From contig CM059977.1 of NCBI GenBank assembly GCA_030490835.1, forward strand, positions 25,339,335-25,403,334: DNA of 64,000 nucleotides. Direction: 5' to 3'. Source of the stretch: Annona cherimola. Its lineage: Eukaryota; Streptophyta; Magnoliopsida; Magnoliales; Annonaceae. This document shows, in pieces, positions 1 to 10,975 of this stretch (position 1 is the stretch's first letter; every line of letters starts with the position of its first letter). Under the pieces are notes generated by a model. The model did not search any database. It saw only the letters and a program-made list of their open reading frames with translations, and was not told the origin of the DNA. A program made the translations under genes and the position numbers.

Positions 1-694
1 GAAAAAATCGAAACATTTCATCCAATAAGCACAACTTGCAAGTCTGCAACACAACAACGTTGAAAAAAGACACACTTAACAAACCTCAGATTTGTTTGTC
101 TTCACCCAATTTAGAGCTATGGATACACCATGCCATTACATTTTAATTACCAAACAACTCTAGGTATTGTTTCATCCATACATATACTTCCAATCATTAT
201 AACCACCGTTCTATTAAAAAATTCTATCGATATAACCTACATTTACAGTGCTTACAATCATTATCCATTATCCCCTTTACATCATTTATTTTCTTCCCAA
301 CTTTTCATGTTCCATATTTCAATCCATGTATAGAAATGGTTATATGAAAATCATTTAAAAACAGAGAATAACAAAAATGTCAATATCCATCCCCCCACCC
401 AAATCCCATAAATCCAAAAAACAAAGCCAAAATTACACAATTGGCGACAAGAAACCAACATAACAAACCAATTAAATAAATGAAGAATAGAACAAAAATG
501 AGGAGGGAAATATCTTTTCAGTAACAAAACAAAGCGTGTATATGATCAAAACAAAAAGCTAGATTCTTATATGATTACGAGATGACAAAAACAAAAAGAT
601 GAAACAAAACAAGACAAGACAAGACAAAAACCCAATATCAGCAACGTAAGCAGAAAAAGGATTTATAAAGTTTTTGGGTTGGCTTCATAATCAC
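1..694. other. AT-rich non-coding stretch, presumed intron 1 of the nicotinamidase-like gene
   Basis: No coding similarity was recognised on either strand. The stretch lies just downstream, on the minus strand, of the nicotinamidase-like first exon, after a possible splice donor. It is best read as part of a large first intron leaving the window. It includes a short run of ACAAG repeats near 608-626. The next exon of the family was looked for here and not seen. Confidence 0.4.
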
Positions 695-838
695 CAGATT
701 CCCAGCCCCAACAGTGCAGAAGCCATTGACAACATCTACAAGAACAAGTCCTGTAGTTCTGGAATCTGTTATGCCCAAGACCAGAGCCTCTTCTTCATAG
801 GGAATCTCGGCCTCCAGCTGATCCAACATCTCTTGCAT
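695..838 (-). CDS. First exon of a nicotinamidase-like gene (partial, 5' end)
   Basis: Nicotinamidases of the isochorismatase-hydrolase fold deamidate nicotinamide to nicotinate in the plant NAD salvage pathway. The 48 visible residues read from an ATG at 838. They contain an acidic N-terminal stretch (EAEIPYEEEALVL) and then the signature TGLVLVDVVNGFCTVGAGNL at residues 29-48, which matches the N-terminal block of plant nicotinamidases (NIC family). Asp35 within LVDVVNGFC is the expected first member of the Asp-Lys-Cys triad. The reading then runs into unrelated residues, and a GT dinucleotide directly follows the GAGNL codons, so exon 1 probably ends at 695. The Lys and Cys must lie in exons outside the window. 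An isolated captured exon is the alternative. Family assignment is from memory of the conserved block, not a search. Confidence 0.7.
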
Positions 839-1327
839 CCGAATCCGAACTTGCAGGGAATACGGCTGCTGCTGCTCCTAATTTTGGGAAATATGTGGCG
901 TCAGTAAGATCTAGTTGTCAACTCCAAAATCCTAATCCGAACGGCAGTGTTTTAACAAACAGATCCATGTTTCAAATTCACATTTTAGCCCCGCCACGAC
1001 GTTGAATTAGTCAAGTCAACCATTAGTTTTTTACGGATTAATTCAAAATGTCAAGTCAACCATTAGTCAACCATTAGTTTTTTATGTAACCATAACTCAT
1101 ATTTAGATATATGATCACATTTTTTATAAAAATGGTATAAATTATTATATATTGTACTCATAATTTTAAATATGACAATACAATGACTTAAAATGATGTG
1201 AAGTTATAAAAATCAATTTCTTTTGATAAAAATAAAAGGAAGCTATTTTAACTGGACATTATAAAAAAACAACGAACCGGTATGAAAAGCGCAAAACAAA
1301 AGCAGACTCAATCACTATGATGCTCAC
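839..1327. other. Upstream region of the nicotinamidase-like gene
   Basis: This AT-rich stretch should hold the minus-strand promoter of the nicotinamidase-like gene. A CAG-repeat leader (GCAGCAGCAG on the minus strand) lies near 868-880. No confident TATA box was found. A short phrase about Ser-less sequence CAAGTCAACCATTAGT is repeated twice around 1010-1075. No other gene is seen before the SINE at 1328. Confidence 0.35.
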
Positions 1328-1668
1328 CAACCGAGGCTAGCTCGGTTGGTCGGTGTCAGGGGCGCGGAAACGCGCGCCGGCTGGAGGGCGGAGGTTCGAA
1401 TCGCGCGGGGCGCGAAATGCGTGCGCGGGCGGAAAAAACAAGCGTGGGAGAAAAGTGGTCTCCCGGATGGTGGAGTGTGGGAGCGGGTAGTCTCCCAGGT
1501 GCTTCGTTGGAAGCTGTGTCTTCCTTATTCTTTCGTGGAGCTGTGTCTCCAGATTTCTTTGGGAACATGTGTCCCTTATATTTGTAAGAATGTCTCAGAT
1601 CTTCAAGTATAATATGTGTTGAGATATATGTAATTGTACCAATCAAAAAAAAAAAAAAAAAAAAAAAA
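1328..1668 (+). mobile_element. tRNA-derived SINE, full length, with 17-bp target site duplication
   Basis: The 5' end is tRNA-like: an A-box-like TAGCTCGGTTGG near 1337 and a B-box-like GGTTCGAATC near 1393. The body is GC-rich. The 3' part carries family hallmarks (GAGCTGTGTCTCCAGATTTC, TTGTAAGAATGTCTCAGA, GTTGAGATATATGTAATTG) and ends in a poly(A) of about 24. It is bracketed by a perfect 17-bp direct repeat, ATCACTATGATGCTCAC, at 1311-1327 and 1669-1685. The same body is seen at 42720-43023 and, reversed, at 30564-30891. The perfect TSD and long poly(A) suggest a recent insertion. Short ORFs across it are not genes. Confidence 0.93.
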
Positions 1669-1685
1669 ATCACTATGATGCTCAC

Positions 1686-2379
1686 ATACTGTTTCTTAGA
1701 AACGTTATTGCAAATTTATCATTTTAAAAAATTTTACTATATTATTAAGCAAAATGTAAATACATTGTTATAATTGAAAATATGAGCAAAAGATGTGGTT
1801 ATGTATAATATTTTTATAAATGTGTGCTATATATAAAAATACAGATATAAGTTGTGGTCATATTCATAATTAACTCTTTTTCAAATTAAATCCTAGCTCG
1901 AGAAAAACGTATTAATGGAATACCTAGTGAAAGATATAAATTAGAATCTTTTGGGAGTAATTAAAATTTTTTAAAAAAAAACTTTTCTAGCAGCATGGGC
2001 TCAATAAGAAGAAGAACATGAGATGTTATAAAGTAAAATTTTTGTATGCATTATATTTACAATTATAATTTTTCTTATCGTGCTACCCGTTTTTTCTTCT
2101 TCTGTTGTATCTTTTTTTATCTATAATAAATTATAAAAAAAGAAACTGGTTGTCCGTTGAATCTAAAGCATTTCGCATTATCGATAAGGGTCTCACTTGT
2201 TAATAACTAATGAGACCATATAATTGTGTGGACGGCCCACTTTGCTAGTTTTATTTGAAAATTATTTATTTAACCAGGCCATCAAGTTTTATTCAAGTCA
2301 AATCATTATATGGGTTTTATCCATTAAATGTCTAGAATCAAATATAATATAATAGTTGATATCAAAAATATATATATAT
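1686..2379. other. AT-rich intergenic DNA, nothing recognised
   Basis: Both strands are rich in stops. No coding similarity, RNA gene or well-bounded element was seen. Confidence 0.5.
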
Positions 2380-2646
2380 GGTGTGTTTGATAATAAGTAA
2401 AAGTTGTCAAGGTAAAACTTTTCAATCTAAAACTTTTCACTCTACACAACTACCCTATTTTTCAATCATTTCTTCACATTTTTTTATACAACTATCCTAC
2501 TTTTCAATCATTTCTACACAACTAACATATCTATTTCAACTTTATCCTATTTATTCCTCATCATTACCTCTATCATATCACATCATTTGACAACTTCTAC
2601 TCTGTATACCTTTTCATCAAAAGTTTTATCCATTCTCAAACACACC
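2380..2646 (-). mobile_element. Tourist-like MITE copy
   Basis: The ends are inverted repeats GGTGTGTTTGA and CAAACACACC. The body is a reverse-oriented copy of the element at 7242-7521, with blocks such as CAACTACCCTATTTTTCAAT. The flanking dinucleotide or trinucleotide is TA/TAT on both sides. It belongs to the commonest repeat family in the window. Confidence 0.8.
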
Positions 2647-2774
2647 TATAATATAATAGTTTAATTTATACACCAATTTAAAAATAGTTAATTCAAGTTC
2701 TAGACCATCTAAAATATTTTTCTATTTGCGCCAATGATTATATAAATTATTATATATAATGATAGATAATTCCA

Positions 2775-3110
2775 CGCAACCGGCCGCATGAAACCCCATG
2801 TGTTCGGCCGTGGGACTCATTTTTTAAATATTTTTAGTTTTTATAAATATATAAAGGTAGATTTAACCTATAAACTAAGTTTTATCATTTTTGAATATTT
2901 TTAAGTATTATTATTTTTAAACAAAGTGACATTTTTCATAATTTTTGGGTCAAAAATTACGAAAAATGATACTCTGTTTAATAATAAAAATACTTAAAAC
3001 ATCCAAAATGTTAAAACTTGATTTATAAGTTAAATATACCTAGATTTATGTGTTTATATAAAATAAAAATAATAAAAAAGGTCCCATGACGATCGCTTCT
3101 CATAAATAAA
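2775..3110. mobile_element. Foldback MITE (degenerate)
   Basis: Two arms of roughly 90 bp are imperfect reverse complements: about 2805-2895 (GGGACTCATTTTTTAAATA onwards) and about 3010-3095 (ending AATAAAAAAGGTCCCATGAC). The inner part, TAAACTAAGTTTTATCATTTTTGAATATTTTTAAG, resembles the interior of other foldbacks in the window at the level of short words. No target duplication was resolved. Confidence 0.55.
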
Positions 3111-3350
3111 TTGCATATTTTAGTTTTTTTAGTAATTACGTATGAATACATATGATTTTAACAAGTAGCCCACCTAAGACATTCATGTGCATGATTTTTA
3201 ATACGATAGTTATAAAAAGAAAATGATGTTAAACCATGTGATGTAAAGGATTATGTTGAACAACAACATTGTGAGCCCATCCATGAGCTTACTTGTCCAA
3301 TATTTACTATAACCCCTTTACATACAAGCAAGACTTTATAAATAATTAAT

Positions 3351-3769
3351 GGCAAATTCCATATATGCCTATGAATTTTCATCCTAATTTTACATACACT
3401 TATGTAGTTAGAAATTTGTTAAATAGGCTATCAAACTCTCTGTAAAATGACAAATATAGCCAAGTGTTAATATAATTTGAAGTTGTTTTGCATAAAATCA
3501 AAGATTCGTATTCAAATAATATATTATTTATAGTTATACAGAATTACTAAAGATTCATTATAAAAATGAATTTTTGTTTTAAAATTATAATTAGGAATGA
3601 GTATATTTATAATTTTATAAGGGGTTAACGACTTTTTCAACGAATCTCTAACAACATGAGTATATATGAAGTTATGATGAAAATTTGCGAATATAGAAGG
3701 CATTTTTCAAAGTTCGTAGATATAAGTAGAATTATAAGTAAAATTAACTTGTATATGAGGAATTCGCCT
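3351..3769. mobile_element. MULE-type MITE with 9-10 bp target duplication
   Basis: The ends are inverted repeats GGCAAATTCC and GGAATTCGCC, with longer imperfect complementarity inside (ATTTTCATCCTAA against TTATGATGAAAAT). The element is flanked by the direct repeat AATAATTAAT at 3341-3350 and 3770-3779. A 9-10 bp duplication fits Mutator-like insertion. The interior is AT-rich and non-coding. Confidence 0.75.
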
Positions 3770-4199
3770 AATAATTAATCATATCATGTTATAAATCGAT
3801 TAAATACTTAAATAATTTCAACGATAATTTACTTTTCACATGTGACATGCTTTTGAATGCCAAGGAAACATAGGCGTTAAAATGAAAGTAACTTTGGTAA
3901 TGATTCAATACATATCTTAAGCATGGAGCTCATGCTTTGGGCTTGCCATTAGTTTTTCTAATTTTAAAATATTTTTAAATTTAAACTATTTATCATATTT
4001 ATGCATGTTTATTCAATTTCTAGTTATGTACTCACTTCCAAAAGATATAATCTTTTAAAAATATAAGTTCTAAGCGAAAATTATTTTTAATGATAAAACA
4101 AGAAACGTTAATTATGATAAATGGTTTAATTTTAAATATATATTTTTAAAATGAAAAATATGACTAAGTATGAGTAGTGATCAAGTTAGATCTGGCTAA

Positions 4200-4850
4200 G
4201 AAAACCATCATTTAGCTAATGTAAAAAATCCTACTTTTTATATTTTTTATAAAACTTTAATCTGAATGTATTTAATTTATAAACTAAATTTTATCATTTT
4301 TGGAGATTTGTATATATTTTTGGATTTTTAAACTAAGTTACTTCATTCGTTTTTGACGGTGAATAAGACTAAAATAGACTTATACTTAAAAATTTTAAAA
4401 AATATATACGTATCTTTAAAGTTTGCCACTACTCAGTGCTTATTGCAAATATTAAATCACTTCCTAAACTAATAACTTTTAAGGTATGTCTAGGGTTTCT
4501 TATTAGCCTTGATTATTTGCTAGCTGGCCCAAATAATATATTTTTTTACTTTTTAAATTTTTTTGTAAAAATCTTAATCTTTTTATTTAATCTGTATAAT
4601 AAGTTGTACCACTTTTTTTATTTTAAACACAAGAATGTCTTAGTCATTTTTTTATTTTTTAAAAAGAAAGATATTTTAATTATTTTACTAAAATGACTAA
4701 GATATCTCTATATTTAAAATTTCAAAAAAAAAATATAAATTGCAAAAGGTAAAACTAAATTTATAGACTAAATATATTTGAATTAACGTTTTATAAAAAG
4801 GTAAAAGAATAAAAAAATATGTGATTTAGCCCGGGCTATAAGGATCGGTG
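4200..4850. mobile_element. Foldback MITE, about 650 bp
   Basis: The left arm from about 4212 (TAGCTAATGTAAAAAATC) and the right arm ending near 4845 (CCCGGGCTATAAGG) are imperfect inverted repeats over about 90 bp, including TATAAAACTTTAATCTGAATGTA against the complement of ATTTGAATTAACGTTTTATA. The interior is AT-rich and non-coding. A short ORF at 4436-4696 is low-complexity Phe/Leu/Lys and is not considered a gene. No target duplication was resolved. Confidence 0.55.
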
Positions 4851-5184
4851 CTCATTTATGCCCTGTCAATGATTATATAAATGACTTGGCCATCAAAATT
4901 CTGCTTTGGAAAATTTTTTGTATGCAGACCCTCCATTTTTTTTCCCAAATAAAATAAATTTGGGCGTACATCATACGTTGGGTTTATTTGAAGATCAAAA
5001 CAATAGTTTGTATTATTAGGCTCAATCTACACGCATCAGGCCAATTACATGATTGACAACATCATCACAGGCTGCACCAACGGCTCGGATCACCACAATA
5101 AGGCCGCATGAGCACAGATCACTGAGCACCACCAGAGCACCATAAACGGAAATCTACAGGCACTCTTGCGGCGTTAAAAAGCAT
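4851..5184. other. Intergenic, nothing recognised
   Basis: No ORF, repeat boundary or RNA gene could be supported. Confidence 0.45.
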
Positions 5185-6608
5185 CGTCACGTAATGTCGA
5201 AAATACTTTTGTATTTTGCTGAACTTTAACATCTATGATCGAGAATACTAACTGGATTTAGATGGATGTTGCTACGCAGTGAATATCGCCACCATTGAAT
5301 TAGAGATCATGACTGCATTGGATTCGGCAGGTGCGGATTGCACCACTGGTGGAATTGATAAATGGGTTGTTGCTTCTGTGGCAAATCTATGAGATGGAGG
5401 TGGGCTGCAATTGATGAAATTGCTGCGATCATCAAAACAGAGACTGGCCTGAACAGATGGATTTCTGCAAATCAACACCAGATCTGGCTGTGTTGCTAGT
5501 TGCTTGGAGTATCAGAATTGCCTGGCCGGTATAGAGGCATGCCGCCGAAATATCAATGTCGGGCAGCCATGAAAACCCATCTTGACTCTTGAGAAGTTGA
5601 TGGGGCATTACAAAATGGTGCTCCGCTGGTTCGCAGGAGTTTGTACACATGCAGCTTTAATTTGCAATGAACTTTCAAGAACGTTCAGAAACACTATTTA
5701 TAAGTCACAATTTAGATCAAAAGCCGTTTATAGATTAATATTTAGACCGAATGTTGATGCCAGACCGTTACTTTTTTTTATATTTTTCTGCAAAAAAAAA
5801 AAAAATATATATATATTATGAGACTATAATGTTTTTTAACTTTATGTTTTCTTATCTTTTTTAACAATATATTTTCTTGTATTTAGGTATATTGTAATTA
5901 AGTATGACCCATTTTTAGGTTAATCCCTATGGTTTTATAATTGTTGCTTAATGATATTGAGTTCAAAATCTATATCCATTTTGTATTGTTGGCCGACACT
6001 GGATAGACTTGGTCTTTGGGTTGAACATTTTTTTCAAACCCCGTTCTAAGACTGTTCAGAAAAAAAAAATTTCACGTAAAAAAACTTGGGCCAGACAAAA
6101 CTCAAAGTATTAGAGGTCATAGACTCAATAAACAAGGTGAATATTAGTGTGTACAGACTCCTGTGAATTATGGAAGCACCATTTTGTGATGCTCCATCGT
6201 CTTCTCATCTTCTCAAGATGGGTTTTCATGGCTTCCGCACATTGATTTTTCAGCAATATGCCTTTATACCATCCAGGCAATTTTCACACTCCAAGCAACT
6301 GGCAGCACAACTAGATCTGGTGTTGATTTGTAGAAATCCATCTGTTCTGGCCCGTCTCTATTTTGGTGATTTCAGCAGCTCCATCAATTGCAGCCCATCT
6401 CCATCTCATAGACGTGCCCCAAAAGCAGCAAACCATTCATCACTTCCAATAGTGGTGCAGTCCGCACCTGCCAGATCTAATGCAACCCTAATGTCTAATT
6501 CAATTGTGGCGATTTTGACTTGGTAGCAACATCCATCTAAATCAAGTTAGTGTTCTCAATTAGAGCCATCAAAGTTCAACAAAATAAAAGAGTATTTTCT
6601 ATATTAAG
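5185..6608. mobile_element. Long-TIR foldback or MULE-like element
   Basis: The segments about 5195-5660 and 6155-6600 are imperfect reverse complements over some 450 bp. Matching examples are GGATTTAGATGGATGTTGCTA at the left and its complement at 6526-6545, and CCAGATCTGG near 5481 against AGATCTGGTGTTG near 6310. The arms are gene-like in base composition (near 45-50% GC), unlike the AT-rich centre 5665-6150. Short ORFs in the arms (for example 6170-6526) mirror each other and are by-products of the repeat. The termini and target duplication were not resolved. Confidence 0.7.
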
Positions 6609-7238
6609 CATGTAGTGAGGATGTTCTTTAACACTTTAAGGGTGCAAGGGTTTCAAATGCAAAAAATGAAACTTAATGGTCAAATACAAATACGTAAACT
6701 TTAGAGTTTAAAATGCAAATATGCACAACTAAAATTCTGATAATATAGGTAATATAATTTGAATCATATTCGTAGTTGTCCTCCTAGAAATAAAACTCCC
6801 TCATATATGTGTGCACATGTACGAGTGAAGCTTGAAAATATAAAACATATTAAAACTTTTGGGCAGCACTTTTCCTACTAGAGTTTTCCAGCTTTCTTAG
6901 CTATCCACCGAAGAATTGCCGTTGATGAAGGGACAAGATGTTGTGAAGGAATCAAAGCTGAGTTGAACATGAAATTCGATAAATGACCAAATTTTGAAGA
7001 GCATTTGGAAAGAGCAGTTACTTTTTGACACTGAATCTTGTAATATTAATTATCTATTTTTAAATCAAATCTATACATTATATTCAACATAATAAAGTAT
7101 TTCATAAAAAAAACATAATAAAGTGGTCTAGTTGATCCAAGCATATTCGCAAATTTCCCATTCCTCCTTTTCTTTTTTTGTATGGTTCTTTTTGAAAACT
7201 ATATATTTACAGCATCTAAAAGTACATTTTTCTAATTT
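6609..7238. other. AT-rich intergenic DNA, nothing recognised
   Basis: No gene or bounded element is supported. Confidence 0.45.
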
Positions 7239-7241
7239 TTA

Positions 7242-7521
7242 GAGTGTGTTTGGTAATGGATAAAACTTTTGATAAAAAGTTGTAGAGAGTAGAAGTTGTC
7301 AAATGATGTGATATGATAAGGGTAATGATGAAGAATAAATAGGATAAAATTGAAATAGATATGTTAGTTGTGTTGGTAGTTGTGTAGAAATGATTAAAAA
7401 GTAGGGTAGTTGTATAGAAAAATGTGAAAAAATTATTAAAAAATATGGTAATTGTAGAGAGTGAAAGTTTTAAATTGAAAAGTTTTAACTTGACAACTTT
7501 CACTCATCACCAAACACACCC
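7242..7521 (+). mobile_element. Tourist-like (PIF/Harbinger-type) MITE, reference copy
   Basis: The inverted ends are GAGTGTGTTTGGT and ACCAAACACACCC. A TTA trinucleotide flanks each side at 7239-7241 and 7522-7524, as expected for PIF/Harbinger MITEs. The 280-bp body holds repeated motifs (AGTTGTGTAGAAATGATT, AAAAGTAGGGTAGTTGTAT) that recognise the other copies. It is non-coding. Confidence 0.88.
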
Positions 7522-7549
7522 TTAGCATAACGAATTTTCACGAAACAGT

Positions 7550-7690
7550 ACCGACGAGAGACCACGCTCCTAAAAATGGGAGAAAAGCTCCCTCACTAAG
7601 ATTTGAAACCTGAACTTCTTAGCACCAAGGCCTAGGATGTGTAACACCACACTATGCCCATGGTTATCCATTTCCCTTTTTCTATCAGGT
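7550..7690 (-). mobile_element. SINE head fragment (tRNA-like), minus strand
   Basis: The reverse complement reads like a degenerate tRNA: an A-box-like ATAGTGTGGTG followed by a B-box-like GGTTTCAAATC. The GAGGGAGCTTTTCTCCC stretch that follows resembles the post-tRNA body of the SINE family. No 3' tail or target duplication was found, so this is a fragment. Confidence 0.5.
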
Positions 7691-8072
7691 ACATATACCT
7701 TCCCCTAGTTTTAACTCTCTCTTTTTTTTTCCTGAACAGGACCTAATTTTAACTCTTAAGTTCCATTTTATTTCTTCCACTCTACTAATGTTCAACTGAA
7801 AGCATTTTTGGTCTATCATTTATTTCTTTTTTTTAGGGAAGAATTGTATTCTTAGGTATCTTTTGTGATGTATAACAAGTTTATAAAATAATTCATCTAC
7901 ATAAAAAGACTATTATAGTAGGCATGGATGTTAAGTCAAAACTTATAAAATTAACATAACAACAAAAACATTATTTCATTGAATTGAATTTTAAATAATA
8001 ACATTGGCAACATTTTGATTTAGTCGAAATGTGGATTTCTGATTATTCTATAAATGTAATATATGTAGCAAA
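7691..8072. other. AT-rich intergenic DNA, nothing recognised
   Basis: The stretch between the SINE fragment and the Pack-MULE target site has no coding potential or repeats that I can support. Confidence 0.45.
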
Positions 8073-8081
8073 TTTTATATA

Positions 8082-8252
8082 GAGACGTGATTCTTTACGC
8101 CCGGGCTAAGTCTGCCTAACTGCGTCCGCTCCCCGTGCGCCGTTGGATTGGGCGGGACGAACGACAGCCGTGCGATTGAAAATTTTCATCCGGCTCCCTG
8201 CGACTTCCAGCAAACACAGAAAAAGAAAACGGAAAAATTCAAAGCAACCCTC
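8082..8252 (+). repeat. Left terminal inverted repeat of the Pack-MULE
   Basis: It pairs with 9583-9772 in reverse complement. It is slightly shorter than its partner because the right arm has extra bases in the GCGTGCGGGTGGCGCG region near 9693-9720. Such GC-rich MULE ends can act as promoters, but nothing here shows activity. Confidence 0.9.
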
Positions 8253-9162
8253 CTCCCACCCACTCTGCCTGTAATCTTTCTCCCTCTCTACACGGATTCC
8301 ATTTCTTTCACGGCATCGACTTCCCACAAGCCTTTCCGCCTGCTTTCTTTCTCCCTCTCTCCACTGCATCGAGTTCTCCGCCGACCCTCTCTCTCTCTCT
8401 CCCTCTTCCGTCGACAGCTCCCCATTGGCTGAAAAAACAGAAGAAGAAGACATGAAAAATCATAGCTATGGATTTTGATAAAAATAAAAAGGGAAAACAC
8501 GAGAGGGTTTCGCCTCTGGGAAGCTCCGGAAAAATCCCTTTTTCGCTCTCTATAGCTTTCGCTCTCTCTTTTTTAAGGTTTTGTATTTTTATTTTCTTTT
8601 TCTTTCTTTCTCCGTTTCTGTGCGTTGAATTCTGTATTTTCTCATCTGTTTTTTTTTTCCCTTGATTTTTGTGGTGTTTTCTGGTTTTTTCGGGTTGCAA
8701 TTACCATGAGATTTTCAAGGTCGGTGAACAGGGTGAAATGCGGGGCCTTTTCAGTTACTCGTTTGAAATCTTTGTAATTTTCCCCTTTTTTGATGCAGTA
8801 TCTTCTCGCCAGGATTTCATCTGCATAGTTGATTTTGCTGGTTGATTTTTTTATTTTTTATTTTTTGATAAAAAGCTGGTTGAATTTTTGTTGTCTTTTC
8901 TTTGAAAAAAATCAGTGAAGGGTTTGGGGTTTAATATCGGAATTGGAGTTGTGAAAAAATTTTCGTTTTCTGGGAGACTGGTTTTGCTTGTAAGACAGCG
9001 AATTTTGGTAGGGTTTTCATTGAATCAGCATTGCGGTTGTAGAATTTGATATTTTTTTGCAAGTTTCTGAAGTTTAACTATGGTTTAAGTTTTGTAAAAT
9101 GGAAGAACGATTGGTTTTCTCATGTTTTGTAATTTGATGCAAGATATCCGAGCCTAGTGATC
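8253..9162 (+). other. Captured leader region upstream of the AHL coding fragment
   Basis: It is pyrimidine-rich with a CT microsatellite near 8388-8404, then T-rich and G/T-rich like a plant 5' UTR with a leader intron. A possible donor lies in TTTAAGGTTTTG near 8573, and stretches such as TTTTTTGATGCAG near 8788-8801 look like a 3' splice site. Overlapping ORFs on both strands are low complexity and not treated as genes. Confidence 0.5.
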
Positions 9163-9583
9163 ATGTTAGGTAGAGAATCGGTAAGCGCCGCAGTAAGTCT
9201 TCAGCATAATTCCGTTCCAACGCTGCCGCTGATGCAGGGCATGAAATTAGTTATGACTAGTGATGGAGCAACCGTCTACAAGCCGCCGGAGAATTCCCCT
9301 ACATTCCACAGCGGCGAGGGCGAAGCTCTTGTCGCCCTTGTGGGCTCCACCGCACCCATTGCCCACCATCAACCCATGAGAAGAAAGCGCGGCCGGCCGC
9401 AGAAGTACGGTGCCGGTGGCATTGTGGCTTTCACATCGACGCCCATCAACTCCATGCCTCTACCTTCGCCCCCGACACCACCTAGTGGAGGAAACAGCGG
9501 CAGGTTTTCTTTTCCACCGCCCCCTCGTTTATGATGAAGAAGGTGAGGGGGCGGCAACCGGGTTCCAACAAGAAGCAGCAGAT
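9163..9583 (+). pseudogene. Captured 5' coding fragment of a type II AHL (AT-hook) gene, frameshifted
   Basis: AHL proteins bind AT-rich DNA in the nucleus through AT-hooks and a PPC/DUF296 domain. From the ATG at 9163 the reading has typical AHL N-terminal features: a VMTSDGATVYKPP block, then the first AT-hook RRKRGRPQKYG, then a Pro-rich stretch. The original frame ends at the TGA at 9532-9534. In another frame, ATG at 9531 onward gives KKVRGRQPGSNKKQQ, a degenerate second AT-hook of the type II pattern (consensus core RGRPPGS; here Pro is replaced by Gln). At least one indel therefore separates the two hooks. The PPC domain is absent because the right TIR begins right after KKQQ. No functional full AHL can be made from this copy. 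Confidence 0.85.
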
Positions 9584-9772
9584 GGTTGCTTTGAATTTTT
9601 CCATTTTCTTTTTCCGCCTTTGCTGAAAGTCCAGGGAGCAGGCTGAAATTTTTCCATCGCACGACTGTCGTTCGTCCCGCCGAATCCAACGGCGTGCGGG
9701 TGGCGCGTTGGCAGCGTGCGGGCAGCGGCCGTAGTTAGACGGACTTAGCCCGGACGTAAAGAATCACGCCTC
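9583..9772 (-). repeat. Right terminal inverted repeat of the Pack-MULE
   Basis: This is the reverse-complement partner of 8082-8252. It ends in CGTAAAGAATCACGCCTC directly before the right copy of the 9-bp duplication. Confidence 0.9.
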
Positions 9773-9781
9773 TTTTATATA

Positions 9782-10159
9782 ATAGTCAAGTTGCCTCCAA
9801 ACTAAGAGGTATGGTGAAACCTACATGTAAAGCCTTTGTATTCAATTTAATTTAATTTGTAATTTATTAGATAAAAAAAATCATATCAAAAGACGAACAT
9901 TTTCATCAATAACGTTAATTAGTATGGCCACCCATTTAAATACATTGAATTCAATAATTATCTATGTTTCATTCATTTCTTCATTTCTTCAAATATCTTT
10001 TTTTTATTATTTGGTATTATACAATTTCACATCTAATATCTATATGGAAATTAAGCTCCACCTATATTAAAATCGGACATGCTACCAAGAAATGAATACT
10101 CAGAAGCTTTCGCCGAACGTCGAATACCTCTTCTCCCATATATTTGTAACATATCAGTC
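9782..10159. other. AT-rich intergenic DNA, nothing recognised
   Basis: No ORF or element boundary is supported. Confidence 0.45.
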
Positions 10160-10705
10160 CAGAAAAATGATCTTTGACTGTGTATTTAATACAACTTTCC
10201 AAGATCAATTATACATTTACAGCATAATCAATTATTATATTAAATAACCTTTTAAAAAATTTAAAATTTCACTTCTACTAGTCATGTTCCCATTATTACA
10301 TCCAGGGCACAAATAAAAAAATACGTGTCCATTATTTGCAATAAATGCCTTTAAATAATTTTGAATAAAATAACATAATTGTTCTTGAAAAATCTTTAAG
10401 CAAGTTAATCTCTTGTGTCCTATTTGATTTGGTACATCTGTAAAAATAATGAGTTAGTCTCAATATAACTAGCAAGTAGAAATTATTTGAAAATAGATAA
10501 TGGTCTAATTAAAACTTAATTAAATGATAAAAATAACTATTAATTTAATAGCTTGCCTCAAATGAAAAATCAAACTCTTCCATTGAGTTTATAAGCATAA
10601 AAAATATAGAAATTGACTATTTGATAATAAAAATCAGAGTTAAGATGATCAAGTAATGGCAAAACGAAATAAATGGTTTAAAAACTATCCCATCACTGCT
10701 TGGAC
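10160..10705 (+). repeat. Dispersed 0.55-kb repeat, copy 1
   Basis: It aligns over its length with 35810-36350. Shared words include CACTTTCACTAGTCATGTT-like, CTGTAAAAATAATG(A/G)GTTAGTC, AAATTATTTGAAAATAGATAAT, TTAATTAAATGATAAAAATAA and CATTGAGTTTA(T/G)AAGCAT. The copies are diverged by many substitutions and small indels. No termini or target duplications were found and neither copy is coding. Its origin is unknown; it could be an old LTR or an internal retrotransposon segment. Confidence 0.75.
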
Positions 10706-10975
10706 TCATCTTCTTGCACCGGCTTTCTCTAATGCGAGCTGACCCAAACATTAACCCCGGCAAAAGGTACAAAGACTAGAGTATAATTCATCATTAATAG
10801 GGAATTTTCTGTAATGAAGAAAATAAACAGTCCTCTTTTCGCAAAATTCCCTAAATAAATCCTTTTGTGAAAATCCAAAATCTCATTCTCAATTGTCAGC
10901 AGCAATAGATACACACCCAATATTAAAATACATGGTTATTTCCTGACTTGTTCCAAAGCATTCAATCCATTGACT

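Larger units (their letters stand above)
8082..9772 (+). mobile_element. Pack-MULE carrying an AHL gene fragment
   Basis: This 1,691-bp element is bounded by a perfect 9-bp target duplication, TTTTATATA, at 8073-8081 and 9773-9781, the hallmark length for Mutator-like elements. Its TIRs are long: 8082-8252 and 9583-9772. They start GAG(A/G)CGTGATTCTTTACG and share blocks such as GGCGGGACGAACGACAG and GGAAAAATTCAAAGCAACC when the right one is reverse complemented. There is no transposase. The interior is the leader and N-terminal coding part of a type II AT-hook (AHL) gene. A non-autonomous MULE containing host gene sequence is by definition a Pack-MULE. The GC-rich TIRs contrast sharply with the AT-rich flanks. 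Confidence 0.93.

Noticed and set aside
1337..1410. Possible tRNA gene (A and B box)
   Set aside because: The boxes are too far apart because of a GC-rich insert, no cloverleaf forms, and the sequence continues into a SINE body with poly(A) and target duplication.
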